DNA from: Verrucomicrobiota bacterium
GTDB lineage: Bacteria > Verrucomicrobiota > Verrucomicrobiia > Verrucomicrobiales > Akkermansiaceae
Assembly (NCBI GenBank): GCA_004294095.1
Contig: RDZR01000038.1
Coordinates: forward strand, 1 to 53,835
Length of the DNA: 53,835 nucleotides
Direction of reading: 5' to 3'
In this document: piece by piece, positions 53,176 through 53,835 of the stretch
How the letters are laid out: each line of letters begins with the position of its first letter
Position numbering within the stretch: position 1 is the first letter of the stretch
Made by a program: the position numbers and the translations under genes
Notes under the pieces: generated by a model
Databases searched by the model: none
The model's input: only the letters and a program-made list of their open reading frames with translations
Told to the model about the DNA's origin: nothing

Positions 53176-53835
53176 TCATTCCTCCGAAGAAATGGGCGAT
53201 TTGTTTACTTCGACATCCCGTGCGGATAGCGGATCATAGGCGCAATGAGCTTGCCAGATAGAAAGGAGATCGTCGGCCAGTTGCTGGTTCCCAAGAATTT
53301 GGTGGACCTGAATGAGTTTGTGATACGCCGCGGAACGGTAGGGATAATGTTCGATGGCTTTTTCGAGCGAGCGAATCGGGCCTGTTGGGTTGTCTCCGCG
53401 CTGCAGACTCAGCACGGCACCGTTTAGTAGTGAAGGATAGTGGCGTTCATTGATGCGCAGGCAATGGCTAATGAGTTTTTCTCCCGAGCGCCAGTGAAGC
53501 TGTTGCCGTATCGACAGCGGAATCAATGTCATGATAAGGATGGCCAGAAGCAACTGCCATTGTGTCGTGACAAAAGTCTGACAGGAAATCAGAAGAACAG
53601 GAATGAGAAGGCTGCTGGGTAGATAAGTGAGGCGGTCTGCTGTGAATTCGAGCGGAGTGGATACGATCCCCGAGGCAGGCAACCAAAGTCCTCCCGCCCA
53701 AAGGAGACCGAAGGAGAGAAGATGCCGCCTAGTTTTTATGGATAACATCAAAGCGAGAAACCAGAAGACGACGATCAGTAAACCGAGACAGGCCCATGCA
53801 TTTTTGGAAATGGGAGTGGGGTAGTCTGGGAGCAG
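53176..53835 (-). CDS. 3' part of a polytopic membrane protein with TPR-like tail (TMTC/glycosyltransferase-like), truncated by window edge
   Basis: The frame runs open to the window edge: codons upstream of the apparent start near 53751 continue without a stop and encode more membrane sequence (YPTPISKNAWACLGLLIVV), so this is the C-terminal ~219 residues of a larger protein. The motif TADRLTYLPSSLL resembles the ADRYxYLPS segment of TMTC/O-mannosyltransferase-like membrane proteins found in Planctomycetes and Verrucomicrobiota. After the last helices a TPR-like region follows (GPIRSLEKAIEHYPYRSAAY, HQILGNQQLADDLLSIW). Sugar transfer is inferred from these likenesses; the catalytic part lies outside the window. 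Confidence 0.65.
   Translation of the reverse strand: MLPDYPTPISKNAWACLGLLIVVFWFLALMLSIKTRRHLLSFGLLWAGGLWLPASGIVSTPLEFTADRLTYLPSSLLIPVLLISCQTFVTTQWQLLLAILIMTLIPLSIRQQLHWRSGEKLISHCLRINERHYPSLLNGAVLSLQRGDNPTGPIRSLEKAIEHYPYRSAAYHKLIQVHQILGNQQLADDLLSIWQAHCAYDPLSARDVEVNKSPISSEE

Noticed and set aside
52805-53179. 124-residue minus-strand frame whose ATG overlaps the stop of the membrane-protein gene
   Set aside because: Most of it is antisense to DUF4340 and has no family; the ATGA overlap is probably chance, although a short peptide cannot be excluded.

Overview
The window looks like a piece of a Verrucomicrobiota chromosome, probably near Verrucomicrobiaceae/Akkermansiaceae; this is an inference from gene content and no rRNA gene is present to test it. 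The signs are a secreted protein with a C-terminal VPEP sorting tail, mosaic surface proteins sharing an LLKYAF-type C-terminal module, an FabV enoyl reductase, system II cytochrome c biogenesis (ResB/CcsA), a MoxR/DUF58/DUF4129/DUF4350 operon and a Gld-like exporter. Gene density is high, and three convergent gene pairs overlap at their stop codons. I saw no tRNA, rRNA, CRISPR array, IS element or prophage.

Layout. 1-6.7 kb: moaA, a C25-peptidase-like secreted protein, leuB, aroK, queG and trxA. 6.8-12.5 kb: one 1,886-residue secreted mosaic (beta-propellers, PKD, two c-type haem sites, Ig-like and PA14 domains) with a strong terminator. 12.7-22.1 kb: a YwaF-like membrane protein, SMP-30 lactonase, small HTH protein, Uup ABC-F ATPase, pta, PHP histidinol-phosphatase, TonB receptor, SlyB-like lipoprotein and ruvA. 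22.2-26.5 kb: an accessory patch with a DUF1778/GNAT toxin-antitoxin pair, a PEP-CTERM protein, a gene-poor 0.5 kb and a secreted CAP-domain protein. 26.6-32.4 kb, all minus strand: metY, lutC, then a lipoprotein-resB-ccsA operon. 32.6-40.7 kb: fabV, an orphan PotB-type permease, a rhomboid protease, a GT51 glycosyltransferase with a decayed transpeptidase domain, def, and a nuclease-ligase fusion. 40.7-47.3 kb: a six-gene operon RDD-SpoIIM-DUF4129-DUF4350-MoxR-DUF58. 47.4-53 kb: a Lon-N-domain protein and a GldA-GldF-GldG-DUF4340 operon. The window ends inside a multi-pass membrane protein gene on the minus strand.

How the parts fit. ResB/CcsA would attach haem to secreted c-type cytochromes, and the 1,886-residue mosaic is a plausible client. 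Several envelope genes (TonB receptor, SlyB, GT51, rhomboid, the Gld-like exporter, PEP-CTERM and mosaic surface proteins) indicate a diderm with an elaborate surface.

The strongest sequence-level oddity is a heptamer, TGTTAGA/TCTAACA. I count about 55 copies by eye against roughly 6-7 expected, in several reading frames and also between genes, but none in the 5.7 kb mosaic gene. The other main points are the pseudo-transpeptidase, the exonuclease-ligase fusion, and the C-terminal module shared by two secreted proteins.
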